Notes under the pieces: generated by a model
What the model was told of the DNA's origin: nothing
The model's database searches: none
Seen by the model: the letters and a program-made list of their open reading frames with translations, nothing else
Shown: piece by piece, positions 5,234-12,801 of the stretch
How positions within the stretch are numbered: position 1 is the stretch's first letter
Layout: the number at the start of each line of letters is the position of its first letter
Program-made: the position numbers and the translations under genes
Assembly: GCA_905479595.1 (NCBI GenBank)
Contig: CAJQND010000039.1
Location: 1 to 14,288 of the forward strand
Direction of reading: 5' to 3'
DNA from: an uncultured Hyphomicrobiales bacterium
GTDB taxonomy: Bacteria; Pseudomonadota; Alphaproteobacteria; Rhizobiales; CAJQND01
Length of the DNA stretch: 14,288 nt

Positions 5234-7951
5234 TCAGACCAGAACTCCATGGCAGTGTTTGAATTTTTTACCAGAGCCACAAGGGCATTGTTCGTTGCGT
5301 CCGACCTTGCCCCATGTTTCCGGGTTTTCTGGTTCGCGTTCCTTGCTACGGGAGCGGTCGCCGTCAATGGAAGGCGTCTCAAAGGCAAAACTGCTTTCGA
5401 ACATATCGTCTTCGCCGGTGGTTGGATCGAGATGATGACCTTCCATTTCCGGTAATTCTTCATCAAACATGGAGTCCGGTGAACCTGAAAGTTCTACCCG
5501 CATGAGATGAGCGGTGGTGGTCTCACGGAGTTTCTCGAGCATCGCCTCAAACAGGGTAAACCCTTCAGTTTTGTATTCGTTCAGTGGGTCACGTTGCCCA
5601 TATCCGCGTATGCCAACAATCTGGCGCAAGTGGTCAAGTGTGACCAAATGTTCGCGCCACAGATTGTCGAGGGTTTGCAGAAGTACTGATTTTTCTACAT
5701 GTGGGGCAAATTCATCACCGAGTGCCGCGCGGCGTTCCGCATAGGCACTTTCAGCAGCTTTTGAGGTGCGCTCGCGAATTTCCTCATCCGCAATGCCCTC
5801 TTCATCCGCCCAGTCTTTGATGGGCAGCTCCAGGTTGAATATCTCCTGGACGCGTTCATGCAACCCTTCTGCGTCCCATTCTTCCGCGTAGGCTTTGGGC
5901 GGGATATGTTCGTTCACAATGGCGGCGATAACATCATGGCGCATATCGGAAATCATATCGGATACGTCGTCATCAGCCATGATCTCGATGCGTTGTTCAA
6001 AAATGACCTTTCGCTGATCGTTCATAACGTCATCGAACTTCAGCAAGTTTTTACGGATGTCGAAATTGCGTGCTTCAACTTTTTGCTGGGCTTTTTCCAG
6101 GGCCTTGTTGATCCATGGGTGGGTGATTGCCTCGCCTTCTTCTAGGCCGAGTTTTTGAAGCATGGAATCCATGCGTTCTGAGCCGAAAATACGCATAAGG
6201 TCGTCTTCAAGCGACAGATAAAATCGCGAGTGGCCAGGGTCGCCCTGGCGCCCGGAACGGCCGCGCAACTGATTATCAATACGCCGCGATTCATGACGCT
6301 CAGTGCCGATCACATAAAGTCCACCGGCCTTCAGCACGCTTTCTCTGGCGTCGGCAACTTCTGCACGGATTGCATCGGCTGCCTTTTCATCCGGTTCATC
6401 GCCGAGCTCAACCTGAATGCGCATATCCGCATTGCCACCAAGCTGAATGTCTGTGCCGCGACCAGCCATATTGGTGGCGATTGTGACAGCACCAACTTGC
6501 CCCGCCTGGGAAATGATTTGGGCTTCTTGTTCATGATAACGCGCGTTGAGCACGTTATGCGGGATGCTTTTCTTTTTCAGCATGTCGGCAAGCAGTTCCG
6601 ACTTGTCGATCGAAGTTGTGCCGACAAGAATAGGTTGGCCGCGCTTTTGGCAATCAATTATTGTTTCGGTGATCGCAACATGTTTTTCACCTTCGGTGCG
6701 GTAAACTTCGTCGTCATCGTCAATGCGCGTAATGTCCACATTTGTAGGGATTTCAAGGACTTCAAGGCTGTAAATATCAGCGAACTCATCGGCTTCCGTC
6801 GTGGCTGTGCCGGTCATCCCGGCGAGCTTTTCATACAACCGGAAATAGTTCTGGAATGTGATCGACGCAAGCGTCTGGTTTTCCGGCTGGATGGCAACAT
6901 CTTCTTTTGCTTCAAGGGCCTGGTGCAGGCCTTCTGAAAACCGTCGTCCCTCCATCATGCGACCAGTGAATTCATCAATGATGATCACCTGGTTGTTATT
7001 CACAATGTAGTCGCGGTCGCGCTGGAAAAGCGTGTGCGCTCTCAGCGCCTGGTTGATGTGATGGACAATTGTGACGTTTTCGATGTCATAAAGAGAATCG
7101 CCCTGCATCAGGCCGGCCTCGGTGAGCAATTGCTCAGCATGTTCATTACCCTGATCGGTGAGGCTAACCGATCTGGCCTTTTCATCAACCTCATAGTCCT
7201 CGGGAACCAGGGAGGGTGCGAGTTTATCAATTGTTACATAAAGATCGGTCTTATCTTCGATGGCACCTGAGATGATCAGCGGTGTGCGGGCTTCGTCGAT
7301 GAGAATTGAATCGACTTCATCAACAATGGCATAGTAGTGGCCACGTTGAACCATCTCATCGAGCTGGTACTTCATATTGTCGCGCAGATAGTCGAAGCCT
7401 AATTCATTGTTGGTGGCATAAGTGACGTCGCAAGCATATTGGGCTTTGCGCGCTTCGTCATCGATGCCATGAACAATGCAACCGGTGGTGAGACCAAGAA
7501 ACTCATAAACCTGGCTCATCCATTGGGCATCGCGAGAGGCGAGATAATCGTTGACCGTGACCACATGAACCCCACGCCCGGTCAGGGCATTTAGATAAAC
7601 TGGCAAAGTTGCGACCAGGGTTTTGCCCTCGCCGGTTTTCATTTCAGCAATGTTTGAATCGTTGAGAACCATTCCGCCAATGAGCTGCACATCGAAATGG
7701 CGCTGGCCAAGGGTGCGCTTGGCAGCCTCGCGCACAGTGGCAAATGCTGGAACCAGCAGCGTGTCTAATGACGCGCCATCTGCAACTTGTTGGCGGAACA
7801 TGTCCGTGCGTTCGCGTATTTGCGCATCGCTCAAGGCTTCAAGCTCTGGTTCCAAGGCGTTGATTTCAGCAATTTTGGCGCGATAGCTCTTGAGCTTGCG
7901 GTCATTCGCGGAACCAAAAATTTTCTTTGCAAGTGACCCGAAAGCGGCCAT
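5234..7951 (-). CDS. secA: Protein translocase ATPase SecA
   Basis: Full-length SecA (905 residues), the ATPase motor that pushes unfolded preproteins through SecYEG. Visible features: Walker A MKTGEGKT (104-111); the DEAD-like Walker B DEVDS (211-215); NMAGRGTDI in the second nucleotide-binding fold; the RGRSGRQGDPG helicase motif; and the helical scaffold/wing region. The C-terminal zinc motif CPCGSGKKFKHCH (Cys889, Cys891, Cys900, His901) binds SecB and lipids. The ATG at 7951 gives the normal MAAFGSLAKKIFGS start. GGGA stands 11 nt upstream. Two palindromes sit in its leader (7973-7986, 7996-8005). The next gene downstream is the Sco protein. Confidence 0.98.
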   Translation of the reverse strand: MAAFGSLAKKIFGSANDRKLKSYRAKIAEINALEPELEALSDAQIRERTDMFRQQVADGASLDTLLVPAFATVREAAKRTLGQRHFDVQLIGGMVLNDSNIAEMKTGEGKTLVATLPVYLNALTGRGVHVVTVNDYLASRDAQWMSQVYEFLGLTTGCIVHGIDDEARKAQYACDVTYATNNELGFDYLRDNMKYQLDEMVQRGHYYAIVDEVDSILIDEARTPLIISGAIEDKTDLYVTIDKLAPSLVPEDYEVDEKARSVSLTDQGNEHAEQLLTEAGLMQGDSLYDIENVTIVHHINQALRAHTLFQRDRDYIVNNNQVIIIDEFTGRMMEGRRFSEGLHQALEAKEDVAIQPENQTLASITFQNYFRLYEKLAGMTGTATTEADEFADIYSLEVLEIPTNVDITRIDDDDEVYRTEGEKHVAITETIIDCQKRGQPILVGTTSIDKSELLADMLKKKSIPHNVLNARYHEQEAQIISQAGQVGAVTIATNMAGRGTDIQLGGNADMRIQVELGDEPDEKAADAIRAEVADARESVLKAGGLYVIGTERHESRRIDNQLRGRSGRQGDPGHSRFYLSLEDDLMRIFGSERMDSMLQKLGLEEGEAITHPWINKALEKAQQKVEARNFDIRKNLLKFDDVMNDQRKVIFEQRIEIMADDDVSDMISDMRHDVIAAIVNEHIPPKAYAEEWDAEGLHERVQEIFNLELPIKDWADEEGIADEEIRERTSKAAESAYAERRAALGDEFAPHVEKSVLLQTLDNLWREHLVTLDHLRQIVGIRGYGQRDPLNEYKTEGFTLFEAMLEKLRETTTAHLMRVELSGSPDSMFDEELPEMEGHHLDPTTGEDDMFESSFAFETPSIDGDRSRSKEREPENPETWGKVGRNEQCPCGSGKKFKHCHGVLV

Positions 7952-7972
7952 GGTGATTTTATCCCTAATCAG

Positions 7973-8005
7973 GCATCAAATGATGCAGTTTGCGCGCTGC
8001 GCAGC
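7973..8005 (-). promoter_or_regulatory. Two palindromes in the secA leader
   Basis: GCATCA-AA-TGATGC (7973-7986) and GCTGCGCAGC (7996-8005) are both perfect and lie 22-54 nt upstream of the secA start codon. They could be hairpins in the secA mRNA leader or protein-binding sites. I found no SecM-like arrest peptide upstream. Whether the region is transcribed is not shown by the sequence. Confidence 0.3.
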
Positions 8006-8349
8006 AGTTTGTTATGTGCGTTCTAATCAAGCGGGCAGGCCAGTGCAATGGACTGCGGCAATTCTGCGCGATGAATCTTTAGTTTACCGGCAGCGCTTTT
8101 AATACCTCTCAGATGAACGAATGCTGAATGCTGCGTTGGAGATAGGTAAAGCTATGGGTCCTGTCAATCGTCTGCGATATCAAGTGATCTGACCGTTTCG
8201 TCAGTGTGGCCAAAAAGACACCAAATAATGATGATTTTTTGGCGTATGGGCTAAACCATTGTGCATCACGGGAGGATGTTGCATAACGCGCAAGTGAAAC
8301 CGCCAGTTTCGCCGATTTTTTCGACAAATAGGGAATGGTTGTAAGACCA
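7987..8349. other. Divergent intergenic region, secA / parvulin gene
   Basis: About 400 bp separate secA (minus) from the parvulin gene (plus), so both promoters must lie here. I cannot pick out convincing -35/-10 boxes. The minus-strand open frame at 8109-8486 runs across the parvulin signal-peptide region in another frame and looks like chance. No tRNA-like fold or terminator was seen. Confidence 0.5.
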
Positions 8350-9243
8350 ATGATGATGAATTTGAGAAAAACTTTGCCAGCCGCGACGATGCTGGCAATA
8401 GCAGCACTTTTTCCATATGCCGCGCCGGTGGCTGCGCAGGAAGAAGACAAGGTTATTGCCCGGGTTAACGGGCAGGAAATCCGCACCTCCGATATCCGCC
8501 TCGCAATGGATGATATTCTTGCGCAGATTTCGTCAATTCCGCCAAAAGCCCGCTATCCCTTTGTGGTGGAATATCTGATCGAACGCCATCTGATCGCGCA
8601 GGCTGCTGTTGGGGCAAAGATTGCCCAAACCGACGAATTCAAACGTCGGCAACGTTTTTATCAGCTTAAAGCGCTGCGCGATGCGTATTTCGAAGAAAAG
8701 ATCAAACCACAGATCACCAAGGAATATGTCCGTTCAGTCTATGACAAAGAGAAGAAAAACACCGAGCCGCGTATGCGTGCCCGGGCGCGGCACATTGTGG
8801 TTGGATCGGAAGAAGAAGCGAAGGCAATTCTTGTCCAGGTAAAGGGCGGCGAGGATTTTGCGGCACTTGCCAAGAAAGTGTCAAAGGACAGCGCTGCGGC
8901 ACAAGGCGGCGATCTTGGATATTTCCTGGCGGAAGAAATGGTGCCGGCTTTCTCTAAGGTTGTATTCGACCTGAAGCCTGGCCAATTCGGTGGACCGGTT
9001 AAAACACCATTTGGCTGGCACGTTGTTAAACTTGAAGACTTCAAGGAAGGGGAGCACAAGCCCTATGAGGACATCGAACAGGGTCTGAAGACGATTTTGT
9101 TACGCAAAAAAGTTCAGGATCTTGTGGCTGATTTCCGCAAACGTTCAAATGTCGAACTTTTGGACCCTGATCTTGCCAAGTTGCGTGATGCCATCAATGC
9201 GAAGATTAAAAAAGACGAAGAAGAAGGCAAAGCGCCCAAGTAA
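8350..9243 (+). CDS. Periplasmic parvulin-type peptidyl-prolyl isomerase
   Basis: A 297-residue exported foldase that isomerises X-Pro bonds in envelope proteins. It has a signal peptide (MMMNLRKT, hydrophobic core, PVAAQ cleavage near residue 30), a SurA-N-like helical region (about 35-140), then a parvulin domain marked by RARHIVV (145-151), GGDLGYF (186-192) and TPFGWHVVKL (219-228). The C-terminal tail is rich in Lys and Glu. Three tandem ATGs occur at 8350, 8353 and 8356. An upstream in-frame ATG at 8335 would add five residues but lies directly against AGGGA, too close to use it. It is divergent from secA and 51 bp upstream of argJ. Its likely clients are SecA-exported proteins. Related names are SurA- or PrsA-like, but no symbol is certain. 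Confidence 0.9.
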   Translation: MMMNLRKTLPAATMLAIAALFPYAAPVAAQEEDKVIARVNGQEIRTSDIRLAMDDILAQISSIPPKARYPFVVEYLIERHLIAQAAVGAKIAQTDEFKRRQRFYQLKALRDAYFEEKIKPQITKEYVRSVYDKEKKNTEPRMRARARHIVVGSEEEAKAILVQVKGGEDFAALAKKVSKDSAAAQGGDLGYFLAEEMVPAFSKVVFDLKPGQFGGPVKTPFGWHVVKLEDFKEGEHKPYEDIEQGLKTILLRKKVQDLVADFRKRSNVELLDPDLAKLRDAINAKIKKDEEEGKAPK

Positions 9244-9294
9244 AATCTTGGCACGCGCTGTGCAATTTGGTTCGAAACCAGTCTGAGAGGGGCA

Positions 9295-10539
9295 ATGGCT
9301 GAGATTGATCATGTATCGCCTCTTGCACCGGCGCGGTTTCCAGACCTCCCTGAGGTTGGCGGCGTAGGTATGAGTGCAGCGGCGGCTGGGGTGAAATATC
9401 GCGGCCGGACCGATGTTCTGGTGTGTGTTCTGGATGAGGGTACAATAGCGGCTGGGGTCTTCACCCAATCGAAAACCGCCTCCGCACCAGTGGAATGGTG
9501 TCGAGCCAATATCGCCAATGGCCGGGCCCGCGCACTGGTGGTTAATTCAGGCAATGCCAATGCGTTTACCGGAAAACGTGGTCTGGCAGCGACCCGCGAA
9601 ACCGCGAAACAAACCGCCAAACTCATTGGTTGTAATCAGAATGAAGTTTTCCTCGCCTCAACAGGCGTCATCGGTGAACCGTTAGATGCTTCAAGGATCA
9701 CCAAGGTCCTCGGCCGCGGGGTAAAACGGGCCGCGCCAGGAAATTGGCCACAAGCCGCTCAGGCAATTATGACAACCGACACATTTCCCAAGGCAGCGAC
9801 AGCGCGGGTGCGTCTTTGCGGAAAATGGGTAACAATCAATGGTATTGCCAAAGGTTCAGGCATGATAGCGCCTGATATGGCGACGATGCTGGCTTATGTG
9901 TTTACTGACGCAGCGATACCGGCTCCCGTCCTCCAGGAAATTCTCGCACGCTCTGCCGGCAAAAGTTTCAACTGCATTACTGTTGATGGAGACACCTCCA
10001 CATCAGATACGCTTATGGCATTTGCTACGGGGGCAACAGGAAACACGCAAGATTTTGAAAACGCTGACGACCCACGCCTTAAACAATTTATCAAAGCCTT
10101 TGATGAAGTGGTTCTCGGTCTTGCCCATCAGGTGGTGCGCGACGGCGAAGGCGCAGAAAAATTTGTCACAATCGACGTATGCGGCGCTGAAGATGATACT
10201 GCGGCACGGCGCATCGGCATGTCGATTGCAAATTCGCCGTTGGTGAAAACAGCCATTGCCGGGGAAGACGCCAACTGGGGCCGCATTGTAATGGCGGTTG
10301 GAAAATCTGGTGAAGCAGCCAATCGCGACCGTCTTAAAATCTGGATTGGCGGCGTGCGGGTTGCTGTACGTGGAGAGCGTGACCCTGAATATCGCGAGGC
10401 GAGTGTTGTTCCCCACATGAAAGGCCAAAATATCATCGTCAAGGTTGATGTGGGGACCGGCGGCAAAGGAAAGTCGACGGTCTGGACCTGCGACCTGACC
10501 GAGCGTTATATTCAGATTAATGCTGATTACCGGAGTTGA
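9295..10539 (+). CDS. argJ: Bifunctional ornithine acetyltransferase / N-acetylglutamate synthase
   Basis: This 414-residue enzyme of arginine biosynthesis moves the acetyl group from N-acetylornithine to glutamate. Bifunctional members also acetylate glutamate from acetyl-CoA. ArgJ is an Ntn-type self-cleaving protein: the cleavage motif APDMATML is present, with nucleophile Thr197 after Ala196. Other hallmarks are LVVNSGNANAFTG near residue 80, GVIGEPL, KGSGMIAP before the cleavage site, and GEDANWGRI in the beta chain. The ATG is preceded by GAGAGGGG at good spacing. The length is normal and nothing is missing. The parvulin gene upstream is 51 bp away on the same strand. Confidence 0.97.
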   Translation: MAEIDHVSPLAPARFPDLPEVGGVGMSAAAAGVKYRGRTDVLVCVLDEGTIAAGVFTQSKTASAPVEWCRANIANGRARALVVNSGNANAFTGKRGLAATRETAKQTAKLIGCNQNEVFLASTGVIGEPLDASRITKVLGRGVKRAAPGNWPQAAQAIMTTDTFPKAATARVRLCGKWVTINGIAKGSGMIAPDMATMLAYVFTDAAIPAPVLQEILARSAGKSFNCITVDGDTSTSDTLMAFATGATGNTQDFENADDPRLKQFIKAFDEVVLGLAHQVVRDGEGAEKFVTIDVCGAEDDTAARRIGMSIANSPLVKTAIAGEDANWGRIVMAVGKSGEAANRDRLKIWIGGVRVAVRGERDPEYREASVVPHMKGQNIIVKVDVGTGGKGKSTVWTCDLTERYIQINADYRS

Positions 10540-10650
10540 TCGCATTTTAATAAGCATGTGATCCGGCGATTCAGTGCCTTTTAACCTTGAGTGGATTTTT
10601 CCGTCAAAAGTGCATGAGTGGCGGCATTCCCTAGCGCATTGTTAACTTTT

Positions 10651-11076
10651 GTGACTGATCCTGAGAATCGAAACGGCAATTCACTTTTGCTTGTCGCAGC
10701 TTGTGCGCTAGTTGATGTGGATGGCCGGGTGCTGATCGCGAAACGGCCCGAAGACAAATCAATGGCTGGCCTATGGGAGTTTCCTGGCGGCAAGGTAGAG
10801 CCGGGTGAGGTGCCGGAAGCGGCGTTGATCCGTGAGCTTGCTGAAGAGCTTGGGATTGATGTCACGGCGTCCTGTTTGGCACCGTTGGCATTTGCCAGCC
10901 ACGCCTATGAGGAGTTTCACCTGCTAATGCCACTTTATGTGTGCAGGCGCTGGAGTGGAATTTTGACTGGACGTGAGGGCCAGGAACTAAAATGGGTGAA
11001 GCCCATGCGGTTGCGTCAATTCGATATGCCGCCCGCTGACAAACCGTTGATCGCACATTTGATTGACGCGCTGTAA
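10651..11076 (+). CDS. mutT: MutT-type Nudix hydrolase (8-oxo-dGTP diphosphatase)
   Basis: A 141-residue Nudix enzyme. The Nudix box is intact at 47-69 (G-x5-E-x7-REL-x-EE-x-G-I), preceded by KSMAGLWEFPGG, the usual MutT context for hydrolysing oxidised guanine nucleotides. The start is uncertain. I prefer GTG 10651, giving MTDPENRNGNSLLLVAA, because MutT proteins normally have only a short stretch before the LLLVAA strand. GTG 10618 is also in frame and adds 11 residues. Neither has a strong ribosome binding site. It is on the same strand as argJ, about 110 bp downstream. No rho-independent terminator was seen between them. Confidence 0.88.
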   Translation: MTDPENRNGNSLLLVAACALVDVDGRVLIAKRPEDKSMAGLWEFPGGKVEPGEVPEAALIRELAEELGIDVTASCLAPLAFASHAYEEFHLLMPLYVCRRWSGILTGREGQELKWVKPMRLRQFDMPPADKPLIAHLIDAL

Positions 11077-11106
11077 ACCACGGAAAGTAACGCAGAGGAA
11101 CCGGAG

Positions 11107-11289
11107 ATGAATGATCTTAAAACAATGAAAGTGAAATTTGTCGCTGATACCGATGGTGCAACCGCCATTGAATATGGTTTGATCGCGGGGGGAGTCGCCG
11201 TCGTTATTACGCCTGCAGTGTGGTTGCTCGGGGAAACGGTGCTGAACGAGTTATTTGAAAAAGTCGCGACGGCCTTGTTGTCAATCTAA
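11107..11289 (+). CDS. Flp/Fap-type IVb pilin, solitary
   Basis: A 60-residue type IVb prepilin. The prepilin peptidase site is G17-ATAIEY with the conserved Glu at +5 and Tyr at +6, followed by a hydrophobic helix (about 24-42). Mature Flp pilins polymerise into tight-adherence pili. Here there is no cpa/tad machinery gene in the window, so either the assembly genes are elsewhere or this pilin has another role. The ribosome binding site AGAGGA lies 8 nt before the ATG. It is 30 bp downstream of mutT. Its stop codon overlaps the stop of the convergent methyltransferase gene by four bases. Confidence 0.85.
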   Translation: MNDLKTMKVKFVADTDGATAIEYGLIAGGVAVVITPAVWLLGETVLNELFEKVATALLSI

Positions 11290-12200
11290 TCGTTTTCTTC
11301 GCTTGAAGGTTTTATTACTGTTTCTGCGGTATCTAATGCATCGGCCAGGCGCATTTTGGCACTCCCTGGCTTCAGCGGGCGTTGTTGGCTTTCATGTGGA
11401 GCCCATCCAGTTAACCAGACCATCTGAAACGTTGCACGCAATCGCCCATCTTCATCTGCAAAGCGTTCTTCATAAAGGTTAGCAGCGCGCGCAATCACGT
11501 CGCGGCGCATCAGCCCGGGGGCATGTTCAATCAAGGCATTCGCCCAGCCGAGATGGCGTAAATCGCGTATTAATTCCAGCATTGAACCATAGCGCACTGT
11601 AACCTTATCACTGTCTGCTACCGGCAAGGCAAACCCTGCCCGCTGCAAAAGCGCACCGCCATCGCGCACGTCGGTGAAAGGTGCAACTCGCGGAGCGACA
11701 CCGGCGCATAGTTCGCTTTCAGCCTGAATAAAAACCTCCCGTAACTCGCGTAAACTCTCGCCTCCAAGCATGGCTCCAATAAACAATCCGTCAGGTTGTA
11801 ACACCCGGCGCATTTGAATTAGAGCCCCAGGCAGATCATTGACGAATTGCAGGCTCAGCAAAGATATGATGCACCCAAGGCTTTCATTGGCAAATGGCAA
11901 TGCTTCTTCGTCACCTATGACAGCTGGATGAAGAGCGTTGGTCAGGCGCTCAGCGCAAGTGTCCATTGTGAAGATATTTGTGGAAGGGCTGGTATCGGCA
12001 AGCTGGTGGACAAGCGCCGGAGCGGCGCTGGTCAGCAAGGTTGTTTGAAACGTGCGCTTGATCATCGAAAGCCGGTCGCAAACTTCGTCTGCCATGAATT
12101 GATCGAAGAAGACCGGAGCTACCGGAGCGTATTTCGCCCTGCGAGTGCGTAACCGTGCCCGGTCAAACAACATGTGATTGCTGGGAGCTGTATCGTTCAT
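11286..12200 (-). CDS. NDUFAF5-type class I methyltransferase family protein
   Basis: A 304-residue protein of the BioC/NDUFAF5-like family, whose mitochondrial member modifies a complex I subunit. The match is strong around MLFDRARLRTRRAK (10-23), DEEALPF (97-103), LSLQFVNDLPGAL, LQPDGLFIGAMLGGESL, FTDVRDGGALLQRAGFALP and VRYGSMLELIRDLRHLG. The start is set at ATG 12200 (MNDTAPSNHMLFDRA); the frame stays open to 12251, but those 17 residues do not resemble the family. The usual glycine-rich SAM loop is poorly conserved: residues 54-67 read TLLTSAAPALVHQL where a D-x-G-x-G-like motif is expected. It is convergent with flp and divergent from comF, matching alphaproteobacterial gene order. Confidence 0.85.
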   Translation of the reverse strand: MNDTAPSNHMLFDRARLRTRRAKYAPVAPVFFDQFMADEVCDRLSMIKRTFQTTLLTSAAPALVHQLADTSPSTNIFTMDTCAERLTNALHPAVIGDEEALPFANESLGCIISLLSLQFVNDLPGALIQMRRVLQPDGLFIGAMLGGESLRELREVFIQAESELCAGVAPRVAPFTDVRDGGALLQRAGFALPVADSDKVTVRYGSMLELIRDLRHLGWANALIEHAPGLMRRDVIARAANLYEERFADEDGRLRATFQMVWLTGWAPHESQQRPLKPGSAKMRLADALDTAETVIKPSSEEND

Positions 12201-12283
12201 TCGCGCTATATGCCGTATTCGGTTAACTCCGGTCAATCCGACCGCTTGCATCTATACAGCTTTCCCATCACCATGGCGTGCCC

Positions 12284-12496
12284 ATGACTTCTGTTCAGAG
12301 AATTTCCGGGCTGGGAAAGAACGCTCGCTTGCTCGGCGGGCTGGCGGTCAACTTTCTTATGCCGCCAAAATGTCTGATTTGCCATGATCCAGTGAGTATT
12401 CATGGTGGAGCTTGCCCGAAGTGCTGGAATGAGCTGTCAATTATTGAAGCACCGCGCTGCGACCGGTTAGGGTTGCCACTAGAGTTTAAACTTTAG
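12284..12496 (+). pseudogene. comF: Truncated comF (zinc-ribbon N-terminus only)
   Basis: A 70-residue open frame matching only the N-terminus of ComF/GntX-family proteins, which are normally about 230-250 residues. Present are LMPPKCLIC, the four-cysteine zinc ribbon (Cys30, Cys33, Cys44, Cys47) and APRCDRLGLPLEF. The frame then ends FKL-stop. The phosphoribosyltransferase-like domain is absent and I find no continuation in any frame downstream. A second cysteine usual after Cys59 is replaced (CDRLG). GTG 12278 is an alternative start. The family is linked to DNA uptake and repair. This copy is very probably non-functional. The position next to the methyltransferase is the expected one, so this is a native gene cut by a rearrangement near 12490. 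Confidence 0.75.
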
Positions 12497-12548
12497 GAAA
12501 ATTAAAGCATTCAAGCGCAGTTTCCACTTTCTTTAAGCAAATACCGGG

Positions 12549-12641
12549 TTAGCTCGCGCTGTTGGTGACGTCTTTCAGCGCCCCAACCAGCCCAAGCCAG
12601 GCGGCAAGCTGACGACCCGAGTGGAACTGTGAGGCATCACT
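12549..12641 (-). pseudogene. IS110-family transposase remnant
   Basis: On the minus strand, 12641-12585 translates to SDASQFHSGRQLAAWLGLV. This closely resembles the conserved motif (D-x-S-x-F-x-S-G-R-x-x-A-A-W-x-G-L) in the C-terminal Transposase_20 domain of IS110/IS116 transposases. In intact members P-R-Q and a GGK segment follow. Here the frame runs into unrelated residues and stops at 12549-12551. Upstream there is no recognisable transposase and a stop occurs within about seven codons. It is a scrap of a lost insertion sequence, about 95 bp from the comF break. Confidence 0.55.
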
Positions 12642-12661
12642 TAACTTGGAGATAATCTGTT

Positions 12662-12714
12662 AGCATGCCATACTGTTGGCGAACAGCGCGCACCAGAGTG
12701 CGCTTGTGCATGCT
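12662..12714. repeat. Nested inverted repeats, possible three-way junction
   Basis: AGCATGC (12662-12668) can pair with GCATGCT (12708-12714). Inside are two perfect hairpins side by side: CTGTT-GGCG-AACAG (12673-12686) and GCGCAC-CAGA-GTGCGC (12688-12703). Together they make a compact branched fold of 53 nt on either strand. Function unknown. It lies between the transposase scrap and the orphan gene at 12802. Confidence 0.5.
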
Positions 12715-12740
12715 CCGGCAAAATTTAGTTTGATCAATGA

Positions 12741-12757
12741 AACACCATTGTGGTGTT
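12741..12757. repeat. Hairpin AACACCA-TTG-TGGTGTT upstream of orphan gene
   Basis: A perfect 7-bp stem with a 3-nt loop is followed on the plus strand by AATTTTCC and a short T-rich stretch. It could be a weak terminator for transcription from the left, or an operator for the gene starting at 12802, 45 bp further on. Confidence 0.35.
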
Positions 12758-12801
12758 AATTTTCCTTCGTTTTTGGCCCTGCCGGATGAGAGGAAATATT
12801 T

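Noticed and set aside
6230..6937. 235-codon plus-strand open frame inside secA
   Set aside because: Antisense to the highly conserved secA coding sequence; its residues reflect secA codons and no independent start signal is seen.
8109..8486. 125-codon minus-strand open frame in the secA/parvulin spacer
   Set aside because: It overlaps the parvulin signal-peptide region on the opposite strand, has no ribosome binding site and no recognisable domain; it is best explained as a shadow frame.
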